Part shown: positions 12,940 to 27,900 of the stretch, one piece after another | Position numbering within the stretch: position 1 is the first letter of the stretch | Layout: each line of letters opens with the position of its first letter | Assembly (NCBI RefSeq): GCF_032854445.1 | Contig: NC_088301.1 | Coordinates: 54,981,187-55,045,186, forward strand | Length of the DNA: 64,000 nucleotides | Direction: 5' to 3' | DNA from: Liolophura sinensis | Taxonomy: Eukaryota; Mollusca; Polyplacophora; Chitonida; Chitonidae | The notes under the pieces: generated by a model | The model's input: only the letters and a program-made list of their open reading frames with translations | Told to the model about the DNA's origin: nothing | The model's database searches: none | Translations under genes and position numbers: made by a program

Positions 12940-15900
12940 GTAACTTTTGCGGAAATAACAATGTTCATTGATAGTGGTGTGAATTGTCGTCAGTATATAT
13001 ACTTATAAAGGAAAAGACCAACCAATTTCTACTGGGTTTTAGGTGTTTCTAGATGCCTTTTCATAAACATAAGACTGGCGCCCACATAAATCAGTTTTAA
13101 TGTAAGCAGGTAATTAATTAACCCTAAAACGAAAGTGAAGCATAAGGTGCATATAGGCAGTGCATCAACAATATAATACTACTGTCAGCACACACAGTCT
13201 GGCGATAAGGCAGAGCTGAATTGTAGCTATTTGCCAAAATATATATGCATCCCTCATATTGTGCATTTACTTGTACTTAGAAGTAAGTCTATCATGGGGA
13301 TGTGTACTGTATACATTATTTCAATTCTATCGATGCAGATAATGTCATGGTAACACTTTTGCACCCATACGACATAAGATCCCAGCAAATCCCAGCAACA
13401 CATCAGGCACTGATTTTAGTTCAAACCTATCAAACTGATGGCAAATGCAGCTGTTGAAAATAATCTGTGAAGTGTTCTGAACAGTGAAGCATTCGTCGGT
13501 ACGGATCTGTTTGTAATCTTTGACATTGACACATTTCTCATTGTAAAATGATCATTGCTGCCAAGTGTTGTTTACATATGCAGCACACGTGTTAGCACAT
13601 GTATATTATCCATCTTTCTGTATTTTAATTGCTTTCATCTGGAACAAAATATAAGGTTGTAAATCGGCGGCCATATTTTGATTACATATGTTTAAGATAA
13701 CTTTCACTGAGGATGGAATGAAATTAACAACGCCGTAAGACACTGTTCTGTTACACCTGGTGTGATATCTATCCATTCATTTTTGTCAGCGAAAACATCA
13801 TCAGATTGTAGAATACAGGTGTCCGATCTCTTTACATTGACTACATCATCGGACGAACATTTTGCACACGCACCAGAGGGAGTAAAACATGAGATTTATT
13901 GTCTTTGATTGGGTCACACCTGAGGAGTCTATTTGTCCATTCTTCCATTTACAACCATTGAGACCATTGCTCAATTCAGCTTAGCACTAGTCACCGTTTG
14001 TACTGGAAAATGTACCTCATTCAGGTAATGTTAAATGCACAATACACAGTACAAATTTGGAACGAGTTGGGTATGGCCAACTCCAGTATCATTTTTTATA
14101 CATACTTACATTTGTATACATTTCATGGTATTGACATGTATTTTAGGGTCTGTGTCTCAACATATGAACTCTGAAATGTATTGGAATATCCTTGAGTATG
14201 GCATAAAACCTTATTCATGCTTTGTCATTACATTTTTCATACATGTACAGTTATTTGTTCTAGGTTACGCCAAACCTCAGCTTTGTTTTATATTTTCTTA
14301 TATTGTGTTTGACCAAGAGGAGATTGGTTTGTTTAGTTGTAATACACGTGCACATAGGCATGATCTTGTCAGGACGTTCTCTAAATCACCTACCACATAT
14401 TGTAGGGGAAGAGTAAGAAACGAGAGAAGATATACTACATTGTGGAAGAAATTGTCCAGTCTGAAAAGGTTTTCGTGGATGTCCTGAAGTTGATGAATGT
14501 GGTAAGTATACATAAAAAATGTTCCTAAGCATATATTTTATCAGTGATTTTTAAATAATGTACAAGATACTGTGTCTTTGAGATACTCATGAGACAACTT
14601 TTTTTCCGGCTATATTACATGTAATTACACTGATTAGCAAGTGCACTATTCCTGCCCTGATAATTGATTAAATAATGAGGAAAATGAAACCTGTCATTTA
14701 ATATGCCTGACTTTAACCGCCTGCCATAATTCATCGTTCTGGATGCACTATTCCAGGATTGAAAAGTTCACAAAAACTTGTGCTGCTCTTACATGCAGGT
14801 TTTGTTAAAGATTTTCAGCTGTGTAAAAAGACAAATAAGATTTGACATGTCAGACTTTCAGATTTACATACATATTTTATATTTATACCACTAAATTTTG
14901 CTATTTTTGATAAAAGCTAATACATGTACTTTTGTAGCAGAGCCCATACTAGTAGTTCTGCATGGCTAATTTTACAGATGAGAACGGAAAATCTTCATCC
15001 AGACCATCTTCACATAAATCATGCTCCTGTACACATACCTAGTTAGCGACAGACTCAACAATTCAATTATCCATGCATTTCCATACTGTTCTTACTCTTC
15101 CTGTTTGTAATCTTCTCTGTCAGGTACAGATGAAGACTGATAGCAAGCACACATGGGCATAATGCGCCATCAAATAACCAATTTCATTATACATATGTCT
15201 AGACAGTCCCTCTTAATATTAAGGATTATAAAATATTGTACAAGTACAGCAGAATAAGATTTTATTGGCTGTTGGTATGTACGTATGTATATGTTTTACA
15301 TATACATGTGTATATCCTTGCCCAAGGAGGGACATAAAAAAAATCTGCGAAATGAATTACATGTAGGCTAATAAACTTAATAGTATTGCTTAGAGAAGAA
15401 AAGTTCAGACAAAAAGTAAAAAGATGAGGAATTTTTAATCCACCAGTAACTGTTTTTTAATCATGACTTTATGCTAAACCATATGAAAGTAGTTTATTCA
15501 TTTATTTTAATTTTGTTTTACACTGTGTTCAAAAATAATTCACTTATACGATGACGGCCAGCATTATGGTGAGAGGAAACTGGGCAGAACCCATGGGAAA
15601 CCCACAACCATCTGAAGGTTGCTGAAAGACCTTCCCATGTACTACAGCACAAGGAGCCAACATGAGGTGGACATGAACTCATATTGACCTCATTGGTGAA
15701 AGACTCCTGGGTCATTGCTTGCTAAGCATTTAGGCCACACAGACCCCAATGTAAAAGCAGTGCGGCTCCTGTAGATCATGTGGTAGCCTTCTTGGCTAGC
15801 CCAGTTACACTTTAGATGTGTCATGCCCACCACTCTTTACAATGTAGTATGGCATCAATGGCATATTTTCCATCTGTTTTTTGTACATTGCTTAATGATG

Positions 15901-18900
15901 TGGTTCGATACATTGCCTTGTGGACACTTTGAGAAAGTGAATCGTGATAAATATGAGGCGAATCCTGATAAATACATGTAGGAGGCCACAGCCTTTTTGG
16001 TAAGATTCAGTAGACAATGGTGCTTGAGAATATGTTACATATAGGAACATAGATTGTTTTCGGCTAAAGCTGTGAACATATTGGTGGAACATGCTCACAA
16101 AATATGTAAACATTAGTATGTTTAAAGATGTACATTCAGTATGATGTCAGTCTGTAGTATAAAATTTGCAACTATTTGAAGAAAGAAAAAATTGATAATT
16201 CTCTTTCCTGTTTTAATTTTTCAACCTGTTTCATAGGACTTCCGCCTTGCTGTATCAGCCGCAACAGAAAAGGCAGGGAAACCAGTGATTGCTGCAGACA
16301 CATTGAACAAAATCCTCAACTTCTTGCCACAGCTCCAGAATTTTAATGAAGACTTGCTCAAGGATTTCACAGAAAGATTAGAAAATTGGTATGTACCAGG
16401 TAGCATATCATTATTTACATTTAAATTCCACAAACACAATAGTTATCTTGGTTTTATGTATGATGTATTTCCATTGTGAGTGTAGAAATTGACAATGGTC
16501 TTGTCTTCCTGAATTTCCACACTCACCAAGTAAATATATTCACTTTGTATCCCCCATCAAGCAACGATTTTATTTTTTATCTCGGAGAGATGTACAAAAT
16601 TTGGAAAGAAATTAGCAGTTGGTAATGCTTTCCTATTGTGATTTTTTGCCGTTGGGTATAAAGTGAAATATTCTAGAGTACGGTGTAAAACACCAATCAA
16701 GTAAATAAATAAATATTTTGATTTTTCAGTAAGTAATAGCAAAATTCTTTTCACTTTGAAAAAAAAAAAAAAAACACATTACGGTGTTAACCAGCCATGT
16801 GTGTATCTGATGTGTGCTGACATGAGACTACATGACGCTACCATGTGCTGATGAGGTAATTGACCGATCAGATTGCACAAAAACCTACTCTGATGGATAG
16901 CAATTTTAGTCCTGTTTCTACATGGTATTTTTACCCAGGGATGAGGAGAAAAAAGTGGCTGACATATTTGTGAAGAAAGGTCCATTTTTAAAACTCTACA
17001 CAGCATACATCAAGGACTTTGAGCATATGACTGAGCTGCTTCATGAGTCCTGTAAGAAAAACCCAGCATTTGCAGCTGTTGTTAAAGACTTTGAGGTGAG
17101 TTTCTTGCTAAAACTGGTAATGAGCCTTTCTCACCTGTCTGTGTTGATCTTCATTTGTCTCCTGGTTTTTTCCATGCTTTGTTTTCATAGCAACATATAC
17201 ACACATATACACACACAACACACAGAAAGCTACATGTAGACGTTGATTGAGCAGACTTGATGTTACCGTCAGTCATTGCTGGGCAGAAGAGGTTAGGTCT
17301 CGCGCTGGTCAGCCTGGTGAGAAAACGGTGGAATGAATATGGTAACTTCGAGACAGACACCATCCGATTGACATACCTCTGTGAACAAAATAATACTAAA
17401 CATTACCGAATAAGCTACAAGCAAGCAAGAAAAGTATTCCTTCTAACAGTTGTTTTGTATTGTATGGGATGAGTAAATCTTGGTGTACATGTTCTTGTGT
17501 AGCGTTTGAAAAACAAGCATTCTGGAAGTATTAAACAAGCCCCCTACGTTTTGAGCTGTCAGAATAATAGCTACATTTCAAACACAGTTAACAGAACTGG
17601 AATGGTTATAATATTGTTGAGAACGGACGAAATNNNNNNNNNNNNNNNNNNNNNNNNNNNNNNNNNNNNNNNNNNNNNNNNNNNNNNNNNNNNNNNNNNN
17701 NNNNNNNNNNNNNNNNNNNNNNNNNNNNNNNNNNNNNNNNNNNNNNNNNNNNNNNNNNNNNNNNNNNNNNNNNNNNNNNNNNNNNNNNNNNNNNNNNNNN
17801 NNNNNNNNNNNNNNNNNNNNNNNNNNNNNNNNNAAATGAACTATTTAGAAACTAGTGGTGGTTCTTGAAGAATTTCCAAATATAGGAAAACATATAAATA
17901 TAGAGGGATATTTTTCATCTGTTGTGTTTAACCTGTTTAATCGTGTTTAATATACATGTCTATAATAGTCCCCAGGTTTCACCAATGAATGAACTGTGAA
18001 TGAAAAAAATGAAGACTAACAACAAATCATTATGTGGGTTTCCATGTTGGACGCAAACTATTTTATGGTCTTACAGCACTCCTATGCAATGTATACAGTA
18101 AGATACTGGATATCATTTAGTCTACAACATAAAACTTCACCTCATCATACCTTTAGTATAGTGTTGATTAACATTAATATTATGTCATAGCCTATGTGCT
18201 ACAGTAGGTGATTGCCACTTGCACATGCATTTATTACTTTATCTTTCATTTTGCCCAGTGAATCTTGGTCTGTAGAACTTCATTAAGTAATAAAGAGTAA
18301 AGTTCTATTTTTTTTTGTGTGTTTTTGTGTATTCCACAGATGACTCCAAAGTGTGCATCCTTAGCTCTCCAACATTATATGCTCAAACCAGTTCAGAGAA
18401 TTCCACAATACAGACTACTTTTTAGGAAGGTGTGTGTAATATGTTTTGTCATAGAATTTTAGTTCTTGGTAGCAACTTTAGGATTTCATCATTCTGTCAC
18501 GCCAGCAATGTCTGAACGGTCACTCCAGAACACTTTGACCGATTGTCTTCAAACTTTGTGTGGCGGTATGTTATCAGTGAGGTGGCTGGGATTGTTTATT
18601 AGCGATGTGATGTTGCTTACAACTTGGTTAACATTGTCTTGATAATAACTCATTCACACTATGAATGGTTACCTTAAAACTAAAAGTTGTAGGACATCAC
18701 TGAGGGGACTGGCAGGATTGTTTCTTGTAGCAATGAAAGAAAAACAATATGGCCTCCATGACCATTTTTGCTCTTCAGCATTTGGTCGAATGAAGCTTAA
18801 GTTTCTAGTTAATTTTGACATTGGCTTGCAATGCTAAACCATTCATTATTTACAGAGCCTTGCTAAAATTCAGAGTGTATTTTTATTTAATAATAAATGT

Positions 18901-21900
18901 ATTTAACATTATTGTTCTCTAAACAAATCAGTGCCAATGTTTATGGCAATCTCAGTTTTAATTACCTCATTCCGTTACTTTTACATGTAGATTATAAGAA
19001 GCACCTGACCCCTGATTCTCCAGATTACAAAGACACTAACAGTAAGTAACATGTATGTTTTTGAAATATACTCAACTTTTTCACTTACATGTATTATTTT
19101 CAATCTAGCTGCCTATATCATCTTCTGGATGAACATTTTAAAATGTAATTCTGACTACACAACTCTTATTTAAAATTAAATTACACTTGCTTATAAAATG
19201 GCAAAAAAAGAAAGAACATGAATTTACTTTTTTTTTAAACCTCACAACTTGAGGGTAATAAGTTTGTAGATTTTGCACTTATAATTTTATGTAATCTGTT
19301 GTATATTTGTCTTTACCCAGCGGCTCTCTCTATCGTCAGTGAAGTAGCGGACCATGCAAATGAGAGTATGAGATATGGGGTAAGGCAATAAATAACTGTT
19401 TAAAGCACCCACAAATTCAAAAGGGTTTTCATATTTAGAACAAGGTGTGCTGCAAGGCATGTTGAAATTTTTGTACATGTACCTTTACAATAACAATAGT
19501 AGCTGTCATCTTTGTCTAGCAGAACATTAAAATTACTATCACATTATGAGCATGGTTCAGGAAAGGTATAAGTTAGGTGTGCCAACAGATTTCCCTATCT
19601 ACATGTATCACAGTCACTGACCAAAAACATTGTCTTGGATTCATTGTACAAGTGTTCATTAAAATATATGATTTTTTAAACAACCATTTCATGAAAATTT
19701 ACTTCATATAGAAGGATATTTGTGAATCATGTAAAATAGGTTTTATCTATATTGTCAGGACAAAATACAGAAGCTGTTATCCATCCAGCACTCTCTCATC
19801 GGAAAGTTTGAAGTGATAAAGCCAGGACGTGTAAGTTCCAATTTTACTGTTATATCAACTTTGTGCTGATGGTAGAAGGTTAATTGAAAGTGGTTTTGAA
19901 AAATACATAGTCACTTCATGTGTTATAGATTTCAGTTACAGCCAAACACTACATGTCATTATTGCATGAAGTGACAAACTCTGTGGTCAAAATTAGTAGC
20001 CATGTAAATAAATACAGTGCATGGTATTTTTCAGTTGTAATGTAATTAATGATCAGTGATCTTCGCTCCATGTGCTTGCCAGGAGTAACTTCAGGTAACT
20101 CACATTTCATGTATATGTAGCCCATATTTTCAAAAGTGTAAAATGTGTTGGTGTGTGCGTGTCTTGATTTCCTTCCTAAACTTCTTGGTGTGTTTGTCTG
20201 CTATGAACCATGTTGTGGGAGACCTTGACTTTCAGCTGTCCTCTCTGTCAGTCACCTGCACTCGCTTTTTCTGCACAACATGTCTGTAATTATTGAATGA
20301 ACTTGACCAGGGCAGTAAGCTTTCTGTGTTCTTTTCAATTTTTTATGATTACTTGTAGGGGCTACTTTTGTCATTTCTTAATCATTTACATTACCTTATG
20401 ACTGTGTTACTCTTTTGCCACATGCATGTCTGCTCATACATTTTTCGGTGTTCCTGTTTGTTGACAAACATCATCTGTTGTATTGTTAGAAGATATAGAG
20501 CCCCATGAACCAAATTAGTCCTGAAACTTGGCAACATGGACTTAGATGATTTATTTGGGTTTTGAATTACGTGTGTATGTGCGTGTTTCTCATTACACAG
20601 AATTATATTGTGTAGTCCAATGGTTTCTTTTCTGAGCAGTATTTTCAAAGCTACTTTAATTAAACCAACTTCACAACTGGACAGACCAGTTATACGAAAA
20701 TCCAGTAAATTGTATGTGTAGATAATGAAATTTATATCCATAGAAGATATTCAGTAATTAAGGGGGAGCAAACTCTAAAATGTAGATTTTTTGTATGATT
20801 AATAGCAGGTATTAATGACAAACTGATATTGTTGCTTGAACCACATAGACTGCATAGCATTAATCAATATCTGCAAAATGTCCTCGCTTTTTTTCAGGTT
20901 TTGCTTAAACAAGGGGAATTACTCAAGCTGTCAAGAAAAGAGATGCAGCCTAGGATGTTCTTCCTGGTAGGTTCCCAACCTTTAAAAACGCTTTCTTTGT
21001 AAATAGCAAATCTTGAAAGCTTACAGCCAGGTTTACCAAACTTGAATATGTACAACATGCACTTTAGTCATTGGAAACTTAGATATCTAGCAGCACCTGA
21101 CCATTTTAGTCTCCAAGCAATCGACAATCAGGGCCAAAGACTCCAAGTGGCATGATTGTATAGTCATTACTGTGGCTCATCAATTTGTATTCTTGACTTC
21201 GTTAATGTCTGTGCTTTCATTTTAGTGAGAAATCCCTTCATTGGAGAGTTTAGATTACTGGAATCTCTCTATCAGTTTAGGAAGAATGTTCTGATAGGAT
21301 AAGTCAGTTTTCAGCTGGCTCAGCTGTCATTAGGTCATAAGTCCTAAAATGTCTGTGTGGACTTTATGGCCATTAAATACGATATGAATATACATGTGTG
21401 TAACTTATGGACATTAAGAGTGTTTTGTTCGTTCACATTAAAAACATACTAAAGTGTTCTTAGGATAACCTTTAAAGAATGCAGAATTATTTAAGGCTTG
21501 CTTTTTATATTTTTGTGAGCCTAAAAACTGTGCATAATAATTTAATTGTGTTACTTTCACTTTCAGTTCAGTGATGTTCTTCTTTATGCCACACCTATGG
21601 CTGGAGGTTACAAGCTTAATAATGTGTTGTCATTAACAAGTATGAAGGTAAAATAAAAGTGAAAAAAACCCGAAAAAAAGTCCATTTTTAAGAAACAGAC
21701 AAGTGTCGTAAAATTTTGAATTAACTGCTGACAGTGACATTTTCCCCAGTAGACATCACTCTACCTTCCAAAAACTCTCCAAACACACGACATATTAATA
21801 ATCGGGTAAATTGTGCAACCCAGTGATGACTAAAATTTCAGATCATTTTGTTCTCTAGTCTGTGTTGATAACAATTCTTTGAAAAAAATGATGTATTAAA

Positions 21901-24900
21901 GGAGAAGAATTTAAAAACATGACACCATAGGCTGAAAAGTGCACATATTTTTCTACCTGGTGCTGCGTACTGCATAATTTTGCCATTTTTCCTTGCCATA
22001 CACGTAAAGTCTGAAAATGGCAAGGCTGGCATAAATCGCTGAGTCCATATCATCCTCCATCTTTAACACCCAGTAATTTATGCTAGGGTGTGTTTCCTCT
22101 CAGCCAATGAGAGTCGTTAAAACTGCCAGCTTGTTTGTGTAAACGCGGAACCTATGTCCAACATTTCGGTTTCCCGATCATCAAGCGGATAACGAACTGT
22201 TCACTGTTCGTTACCTTCAGGGAAAAAGAGTTCTAAAAAAAAAAAGAGTACAGTTGGAAATGTACCAACTGCATTTCACAATTTCCGACGGCAATTCTCC
22301 TCCTAACACAGAAGACTTCAGGACTTGCTCTTGGGCAAAATGGAGTCGCCCACAGTGAATTTTGGTGCTGACTTTATTTATAATTTATCAACTTGAGGTA
22401 CATATCAGAATTTTTTTTATGGCACATGCAGGGAAAAGCATACTCTTTTCAGTGGTGTTTGATTGATATTTAAAAAGAAAAACGTTGTATTAATAAAGCA
22501 CTAGATTTTGAAAATATCATTACAAATATTAAAGAAAAAAATTAAGAATAATAGTAAATCAGATATTCTCTTACTTCAGGTTGGTGATGAGAATCAAGAG
22601 GACTACAAGAATGAATTCAGTATCATCAGCATACAAAGGTCATTCACTCTTGCAACAAGGTCAGAGCCCATATACACACCTTTATCAAGTAAACTTGAAT
22701 ATGAATCACCGAAAAGATAACCATCAACTTCTTGATTCATTCAGATTGAGTTGAGGCTGTTCAGTATTAAAGTTGCATTTTATCATGCAAATAGGTCAAC
22801 ATACATATACATGAAAGCAGATGGATGAAGGCCCAATTTTAGGTGAAAGTGTTTTATCTTGGACATGTATTAAGTTCAAAAATCAGGGTGTTGTAGATAA
22901 TTTGCTTTGTAAACACAAAATAATTCATGGTAAGTGTAAAGTGTTTTGCCTCGGACCAGTATTATAGGTGAAAAGCATTGTGTTGTAGATAATGTATATA
23001 AATGCCCAAATAATTGATGGGAAGTGTGAAGTGTTAGGCTTCCAATACGTCCAATAAAATGAAGGTCAGTCAGCTTTAGATAATGTACTGCATATGCACA
23101 TGTCATTCTGAAAAATGTGCATGTTTCCCTTTCAGGACAGCAGAGGAGAAAGAAGAATGGCTTTCAGCCCTGAGGAATGCCATCAAAGAGCACTCTCATA
23201 AACGAAGCACATTTCAATTTGGTCATCATAGTTCCCAGGTACCATTTCACCTGATTCAGCTACATGGACATTCAGGGACTTTGCATTTGGGATCAAAATA
23301 TTATTGTTGAACTCCCATTGTGGCAAAACTGTATTAGTTTATATCACAACTTTTGTCCTTGCATTTGACTAGTTCTAGGTAACCCTTTGTTAGTACTGTG
23401 ATTCTTCAACATTTTCATGTGTTTGCAAGGTGTCCAACCAATGTACTTTTGAAAGTTGCTCTTTCACATGCTACAAGGTTGAGGAATTAGTGTATACTGA
23501 AGGGCATGTGACAGTTTCAAAGAGTGGATTTGCCTGTAATTCTGTACAAATTCATTTGTTGTTATATACCATCCCAAGAAAAAGCCCTACGAGCTTCCAC
23601 TGTACCTGAAGGCACTTTTTTTATTGGCATAAAATGACATCCCAAAATTTATAATATATTCAAATTTACCAAACTTGTTTTTTGTTACGTTTTTTGTTCA
23701 TGCAGCCAGATTTGAACCGTGATTTCACCCTGGGTAGTAAGGCACCAGTCTGGATTCCAGACTCCAGAGTTACTATGTGCATGATGTGTACGGTGGAGTT
23801 CACAGTTACTTGGAGGAGGCACCACTGCCGTGCCTGTGGAAAGGTTAATAGTTCACTGACTTTATTCACACATTAAGATTCTGTGTAATTTCAGTTTGTA
23901 AATCCCAATTCATGGATTTAATTCTTTAATAATTAGATATAATTATTCCTTTCTAATCAAATTTCTGAGACCTTAGGTATGGATATGAAAGTTAGAAAGA
24001 TACTTTGTTTGTTAGTAAATGTTGTATAGTTAATGTTGTCTTTAGAATATTTCTGTATAATAACTGTTGAGGTATTCAATGACTAACCCAAGGTTGTCCT
24101 TGACACTAGGTTGTCTGTGGCAGCTGTTCTGACAACAAGGCACCTTTGCAATACTTGGAATACAAAGCTAGTCGAGTCTGTGATGAATGTTATGAAAATC
24201 TACAAGATGGTAAGTTATGTCTTCTTTGACATACCACACATTTGCATGTGTAAGTGGAGCACAAATAATTTCTGAGTGAAATTCCAGAAGGAAAAGAAAT
24301 GTTTTGTTAATGTATGTACCCTGATTCCACAACCTTTTTGCATATAAAAGATCAACTTTCAGTACAACTTAACCACATTTTTAATTTGATTTTGTGGACA
24401 AAACTAGCGTTGTAGATTATCCCCTTGCCTGCTAGTTATCACCCACTCTCCATGCCCTACACATGGGAAGGTCTGCAACCTGCAGATGGTTGTGGGTTTC
24501 TCCCGGGCTCTGCCCGGTTTCCACCCACCATAATGCTGGCCACCGTCGTGCAAGTGAAATATTCTTGAGTATGGCGTAAAACACCGATCAAATAAATAAA
24601 TAAATAAATAAATCCATGCCCTGCAAGGCTTAATCCACAATTATTGCTTTCCCTCATTGGCCTCATCCTTAATGTAAATTTCTTTCCATGCCCTACAAGG
24701 CTACATCTTATACTTATACTTTCTCTCCATGGCTTCATCCTTAACCTACAGTTTCTCTGTAAGTCCTACAAGGCTTCCATGCTCTGCAAGGCTTTATCAT
24801 TAGATGTTTTCTCTCCATGCCCTGCAAGGCTTCAACATCAATTTCTTTTCTCTCTGTGCCTTATCAGGCTTTATCCACAATTATTGCTTTCTCCCTATGC

Positions 24901-27900
24901 CCTACAAAGGCTTCATCCACTATTATGCTCTCTCCCCATGACCTTCCAGGCTCCATCCACAATCTGTTCTTTCACCCCATAAACCTACATGTACCAGGCT
25001 CCATCCACAATCTATGCTTTCTACCCATGACCTACCCGGCTCCATCCACAATCTGTTCTTTCACCCCATAAACCTACATGTACCAGGCTTTATCCACAAT
25101 CTGTTCTTTCTCCCCATGACCTACCCGGCTCCATCCACAATCTGTTCTTTCACCCCATAAACCTACATGTACCAGGCTCCATCCACAATCTGGTCTTTCT
25201 CCCCATGACCTACATGTACCAGGCTCCATCCACAATCTATGCTTTCTACCCATGACCTACCAGGCTCCATCCACAATCTGTTCTTTCTCCCCATGACCTA
25301 CATGTACCAGGCTTCATCCACAATGTATGCTTTCTACCCATGACCTACCAGGCTCCATCCACAGTCTGTTCTTTCTCCCCATGACCTACATGTACCAGGC
25401 TTTATCCACAATCTATGCTTTCTACCCATGACCTACCAGGCTCCATCCACAGTCTGTTCTTTCTCCCCATGACCTACATGTACCAGGCTTTATCCACAAT
25501 CTATGCTTTCTACCCATGACCTACCAGGCTCCATCCACAATCTGTTCTTTCTCCCCATGACCTACATGTACCAGGCTCCATCCACAATCTGTGCTTTCCA
25601 CCCATGACCTACCCGGCTCCATCCACAATCTGTTCTTTCTCCCCATGACCTACAAGTACCAGGCTTCATCCACAATGTATGCTTTCTACCCATGACCTAC
25701 TAGGCTTCAACAGCAATTTATACTTTCTCTATACCCTATAAAAGTATACCATAAAACTCCATTTCCATTAATTAAGGTTGTAAAACTGATGATGCTGTAC
25801 ATTTCATTGTTTCACCAGACATAGAAGAGAAGAGCAAAAGTCTTGGGCGGGGTGAAGCCCTGGACACATCAGACACCACTGGGTTAAGCATGGCCAGTCT
25901 TAAGGCCAGGTTTATGAAAATCCGCAGAAGTGCAAGGACTCTGAGAGGATCAGGGGCAAAACGACGACCAGCTGTCCTGAAAGAGGTGAGAGGGTTAAGG
26001 CTGTATAATAAAATGTTGGCTAACTTTGATCGAATGGCATTGTTGTCTCTGACCAAAACATCTTGAGAAAAGAGTTTGCTTATAAAATTTGAACATATTT
26101 ATCTCACAGGCTGGTGAACTCAATGTCATCAAACTGTTTAGCAGGAGAATAGGGTTCCTGTGCACCCAGATATACTTTTAATATGCGTTTTTTGATGTTT
26201 CATCTCAGAATATTGTAAACTTGGGCATTTTTGAAGCCCTCTTGGATTTTTGATGAAATCTTTTAAATGTGGTATTTTTTAGTGGGCAATCAATTACGGG
26301 AATATTAGATTTCATGGATTAACATGTACAGTCTAGCCAGATCATGTGGTTCACAGTCTACATGTACATCAATGGCAATATGTTAAGCACTGTATCAGAT
26401 TGTCAAAACCCAATATTACCATACTGGTATGAGTATGATGTAGCCACCATCTGGGATTCTAATTGGATTATAATTGGAGGCTACCTCTTCTTCTGTATGT
26501 GGGGCATTGGTGACAAGAAGTGGTGGATGATGCACGGGTGGCTGTTTGTACAGCCTTAAGTGTAGGATAGTTTTTTGCTATTGTATGTAACTTGACAGAG
26601 GTCGGTGGTTTACCCTAGGCACTTTTTATGAGTGAAAATTTGGCACTAAGCAAGAATCAAATAAATGAACGACAGGATTATAGCCATTACACACAATGAA
26701 TACATGTATAGACAATACAGCTTCTTCATCGGACAATTGAAATTCCACTATGACTGTTCTTCCTTTTTGTGAAACTACAGTAAGTATTTCAGTTCTTTAT
26801 TTTGTATGAGGTTTCAAGCTATACCAAGGAATAAATGTATTTCAGTTGTATAACAGTGATCAGGGTTATGGGTTGAAGGAATCAAGACAGGCTCCAAGAG
26901 AATTACTACTTCCGGTGCCTGGCAGACTGACTGCAACAAGACCAATGATATAGCCTAGTAAAACTGGAAATAAACATGTATCAGAAGAGAAGAGTTAACA
27001 CCTGCTCCAAAAGTATATTCTTAATATTTTTCAGGTTCATGCCACAGATGAGGGGTCCACAACAAGTGGTTATCTGAAGCAGCAGAAAGGAAGAAAATGG
27101 CGAAAACTTTGGTTTGTACTGAAAGACAAGGTCTTGTACGCCTACAAAGCCAGCAAGGTATGAATTGTATTCAGGTCACTTGTTTGAACAAGGGGGTAGG
27201 GATAGAAGGTGAATGGGGATTTGGGCAAGGTGGGTGGTATATATTTTAACAGTCCTGATCCGCATGTCTGTTACACATGTATCTCAGAAACATTTAATGC
27301 TATTCTTCCAAAAACAAGGCATATGTCTTTAGGCCAAAACTAGGGCTCACAGGGTATTACCCTTCTGTATTGTCATAATAAATAATTGGCATCAAGTTTT
27401 CCCACTAAACCTTGTCATTCTCAAATTGCAGACAATATCCAGAGCCAGCTCATGATGGTTTCCTCTCCGGCCATATACGGGAAGGTTTGCAATAACCTTT
27501 GGATGGTCGTGGGTTTCCCCTGGACTCTGCCAAGTTTCCTCCCACCACAGTGCTGGTCACCGTTGTATTAGCGAAATATTGTTCAGTATGGCGTAAAACA
27601 GCAATCAAATCAATAAATAATAAATCAATATCCAGAGAATAAACTGAAGAGGAGAACAGGTATTACACTCTGCTCCTACCGCAGTTATGTGACTGCAGTT
27701 GTGACCAATTATGATTTTTGTCTTCAGGATATGGCTGCTATAGAGAGCTACCCACTCTTGGGATATGAGATCGTAAAGATGACTGAAGTAAGCCCGAGTA
27801 CAGTTTAGTAAATTTAGTGAAGTTTCATATTTTCATTATACCTAGCTATTAAAATAAGTTGCTGTCCCAGATGCAGTCTGATTGTTGGTACCAAATATCA

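Noticed and set aside
14035-14487. 150-codon plus-strand frame
   Set aside because: Only its end overlaps a real DH exon (14406-14501), in another frame; the rest is intron.
17506-17868. Plus-strand frame of 120 codons
   Set aside because: It spans the 200-base N gap; most of it is unknown sequence.
21890-22310. Possible second TTAA foldback element (ttaaaggagaagaa at about 21896)
   Set aside because: One end resembles the 41295 element, but no convincing inverse partner with TTAA was found.
24613-25745. CRISPR-like array
   Set aside because: Units are contiguous without unique spacers and the genome is eukaryotic; this is a minisatellite.
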